Assembly (NCBI GenBank): GCA_035534495.1
Contig: DATLRW010000128.1
Coordinates: 1 to 10,485 of the forward strand
DNA length: 10,485 nucleotides
DNA from: JAKASX01 sp035534495
Lineage (GTDB): Bacteria; Acidobacteriota; Terriglobia; Acidiferrales; UBA7541
Direction of reading: 5' to 3'
This document shows positions 8,740-10,485 of this stretch, piece by piece (position 1 is the stretch's first letter; every line of letters starts with the position of its first letter). Below the pieces are notes generated by a model that saw only the letters and a list, made by a program, of their open reading frames with translations, was not told the origin of the DNA and did not search any database. The position numbers and the translations under genes were made by a program.

Positions 8740-10451
8740 GGGGAGTGCGGAGGGTCACCTTTCCCCTCACCGAGCGCCTCGCGGACAAGGCCGAGTGCCT
8801 TGTCGCACTGTGCACAGAGGTCGCGAAAATGTTCGCGGAAACTCCTGAATTTCGAGAGCACGTCCGAGGTTATCTGGACCGCCTCCCTACCTGACGCGTG
8901 CCCCCTGAGTTTGCTTCGCAGGGAGTGAAGGGCACGGAGCGGCCCCACCACGCCATGCGTGCGACCCTCGTCAAAACCTAGCCCCACAAGGCACTCCCCT
9001 AGCAGCGCCACCGATGCGAGCTTTGCGTCTGGCTTCCGGCCGAGCGACTCGGCCCTCCGGCGAAGCCATTTCACCTCCAACCCTTCGACGATCAGCTGAT
9101 CGAGGCGCAGCAGCTCATCCGCCCATTCGTCGGCTGACTGCGTCACCGGGTAATGGACTTTCTCGATCAGTCCCTCGGAGCGCAGGCTCCACCAGGGAAC
9201 GCGGTCACGGTCAAGTTCGCAGGTGAGTTGCTTCAGGCTCTCAAGGGGGTCATAGCTGGCATCCCATCTGCCCTCGAAGTCGGTGGTTAGCGCTCTCTTC
9301 GAGATCGTTCCCCTCGGCTTCTCGTTGCACGACTTCCAGTAAAGCTGTTCCTCGTAGGGGAGGTTCCTGAGATCGACGAGGTACGTATGAACCTGGCCCT
9401 CCTCATTGATGTCGTACGTTTGCAGGTGCCAAGTCCCCCGGCATGAAATCGAGCGCGCCTCCAATCGGTATTTCTCGGAGTCGGCTTTGTACTTCTGCAG
9501 CACTTCGGACCGGAAGAAAGCAGGGCTGGTCTCGAAAGGCAGGGCGGACTCAGTGAAGTAATTTCCCGTTTCACCGGGTGCGCAAGAGATCTCCCTTACG
9601 ACTTTATTTTTCCAGTCCATCGCGATGAACGAGGCATACTGAGCGTGCTTGCCTCGCCCGAAGCTGTATCGCTCGAACACGTCCTTTGCAGTGACGCCCG
9701 GGCGAACTATCTGGCAGCCGCGAAGGTAGCTTCCGTTGCCAGGCTGGACTACGGAGCGGTAAAACAGGTCACCTTTACTCTCGAAAGTCGGGGCGTCCTG
9801 CCAACCGTAGAACCGCGAGGCATCGAACCGCGTGAAATCAAATGTGCGCACGAGTGCCGACCTGGTCAGCACCATGTATTCATCGAGCGCGTCGCGCCGA
9901 ACGGTGATGACTGCTCCATTCACCCCGCGCTCCTTGCCCTCCAGACTCAGGAAACTGATGACTTCCTCTACGTCACCGCGCCCGTCTAGGCGACAGTACG
10001 CCTTCTTTTCGCGCACGAAGTGAAGACCACAGACGTGGGTAAATTTCTGAAGAATATCGAAATACCCCTTGTCCTCGAGCCGACCCTCGAAGAACCTAGC
10101 GAAGACGAGTTGCTCGCCCCGGTCGAGCGTCCTGCTCCCTGTTGTCCCGGGGGGCTCTGAAACGCGGATAGACGATGGGTCGGATGAGCAGAATGACACT
10201 CCCCAGGAGGAGGAAGCGTTGAAATTCCAGAGCATAAGATCATCTGTGTCTGGCGGGCTCGCGAGGGCGGAGGGGACAAGGATTCCGTGGATGAACACGT
10301 GGTCCGTCACCGCGTAGATGACTATCTCGGGCCTGGACGCATCAACGGCCACAAATTCCAGGGCATCCCTGTTCCCAAGCCAAGCCTCGAAAGCGTCCGA
10401 TCCTGAGGGACACGTGGACATCGCGCGTATTTGGTTAAGGATGTCCGCCAT
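8730..10451 (-). CDS. Unrecognised 573-aa protein with a possible C-terminal HEPN-like helical domain
   Basis: I do not recognise this family. The frame is long and intact. No signal peptide or membrane helix is visible, so it is probably cytoplasmic. The N-terminal and central part (about 1-425) is a mixed alpha/beta, aromatic-rich region with blocks that look conserved: VNGAVITVRRDALDEYM (177-193), RTFDFTRFDASRFYGW (202-217), SFIAMDWKNKVVREISC (274-290), GTWHLQTYDI (339-348) and LPYEEQLYWKSCNE (364-377). The C-terminal part (about 440-562) is helical and carries R512-SKLRG-H518, an R-x5-H pattern like that of HEPN ribonucleases, in a context (LRSKLRGHASG) recalling Abi_C-type LRNK...GHG motifs. 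Samples of 57-58% GC against 67-73% elsewhere suggest separate ancestry. ATG 10451 has no clear ribosome site, and the frame is open to the window's right edge, so the true start may lie further upstream. It converges on the kinase gene. A role in stress or phage defence is speculation. Confidence 0.8.
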   Translation of the reverse strand: MADILNQIRAMSTCPSGSDAFEAWLGNRDALEFVAVDASRPEIVIYAVTDHVFIHGILVPSALASPPDTDDLMLWNFNASSSWGVSFCSSDPSSIRVSEPPGTTGSRTLDRGEQLVFARFFEGRLEDKGYFDILQKFTHVCGLHFVREKKAYCRLDGRGDVEEVISFLSLEGKERGVNGAVITVRRDALDEYMVLTRSALVRTFDFTRFDASRFYGWQDAPTFESKGDLFYRSVVQPGNGSYLRGCQIVRPGVTAKDVFERYSFGRGKHAQYASFIAMDWKNKVVREISCAPGETGNYFTESALPFETSPAFFRSEVLQKYKADSEKYRLEARSISCRGTWHLQTYDINEEGQVHTYLVDLRNLPYEEQLYWKSCNEKPRGTISKRALTTDFEGRWDASYDPLESLKQLTCELDRDRVPWWSLRSEGLIEKVHYPVTQSADEWADELLRLDQLIVEGLEVKWLRRRAESLGRKPDAKLASVALLGECLVGLGFDEGRTHGVVGPLRALHSLRSKLRGHASGREAVQITSDVLSKFRSFREHFRDLCAQCDKALGLVREALGEGKGDPPHSPSA

Positions 10452-10485
10452 TTCTGGGGCGATGGTACACCCAGCCCTGGCGACG

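Noticed and set aside
8655..8762. Near-repeat GGGTCACGTTT (8655-8665) and GGGTCACCTTT (8752-8762) as a possible attachment-site duplication
   Set aside because: Only 11 bases with one mismatch, 97 bases apart, the second copy inside coding sequence, and no integrase in the window. Chance is the simpler explanation.
8664..8894. 76-codon + strand ORF between the kinase and the convergent gene
   Set aside because: Most of it is the mirror of the helical C-terminus of the 573-aa - strand protein, which explains its amphipathic look. It has no good ribosome site.

Overview
This 10.5 kb window is GC-rich bacterial chromosomal DNA (hand-counted 60-base samples give about 67-73% GC in the left and middle parts and about 57-58% on the right). 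It has short operons, ATG starts and mostly weak Shine-Dalgarno sites. The gene content (ClsB-type phospholipid synthase, TspO, an ACS-type MFS transporter remnant, a large hybrid histidine kinase) suggests a free-living Gram-negative-type soil or water bacterium. I cannot name the phylum from this sequence. No tRNA, rRNA, CRISPR array, transposase or insertion sequence was seen.

Left part (1-3076, + strand): after a leader with a strong 15-bp inverted repeat comes a cardiolipin synthase B-like phospholipase D protein with two intact HKD motifs. It overlaps by ATGA an endonuclease/exonuclease/phosphatase (EEP) family protein. This is the same pairing as ybhO/clsB with ybhP in Escherichia coli. 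A TspO/MBR membrane protein follows, possibly preceded by a 27-codon ORF that overlaps its start.

Middle part (3116-about 5850): a zone of gene decay. An SDR/DUF2867-type NAD(P)-binding oxidoreductase is interrupted by one in-frame TAG at codon 108 but is otherwise open to its normal end. An MFS transporter has both a frameshift and a large internal deletion. Between them, on the minus strand, lies an apparently intact gene for a small membrane-anchored coiled-coil protein of unknown function. Its stop codon shares a CTAG palindrome with that of the broken oxidoreductase.

Right part: a cytoplasmic PAS-GAF-kinase-REC-REC hybrid histidine kinase (+ strand, 884 aa) with all catalytic and phosphoacceptor residues present. 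Convergent to it is a 573-aa gene on the minus strand, of lower GC, that I do not recognise. Its C-terminal helical region carries an R-x5-H motif reminiscent of HEPN/Abi_C-like domains. It is the best candidate in the window for an undescribed, possibly defence-related, function, but the evidence is motif-level only.

The genes do not form one obvious pathway. The first two are probably a phospholipid/membrane unit, TspO and the broken SDR may be a stress-related pair, and the kinase and the 573-aa protein stand alone.
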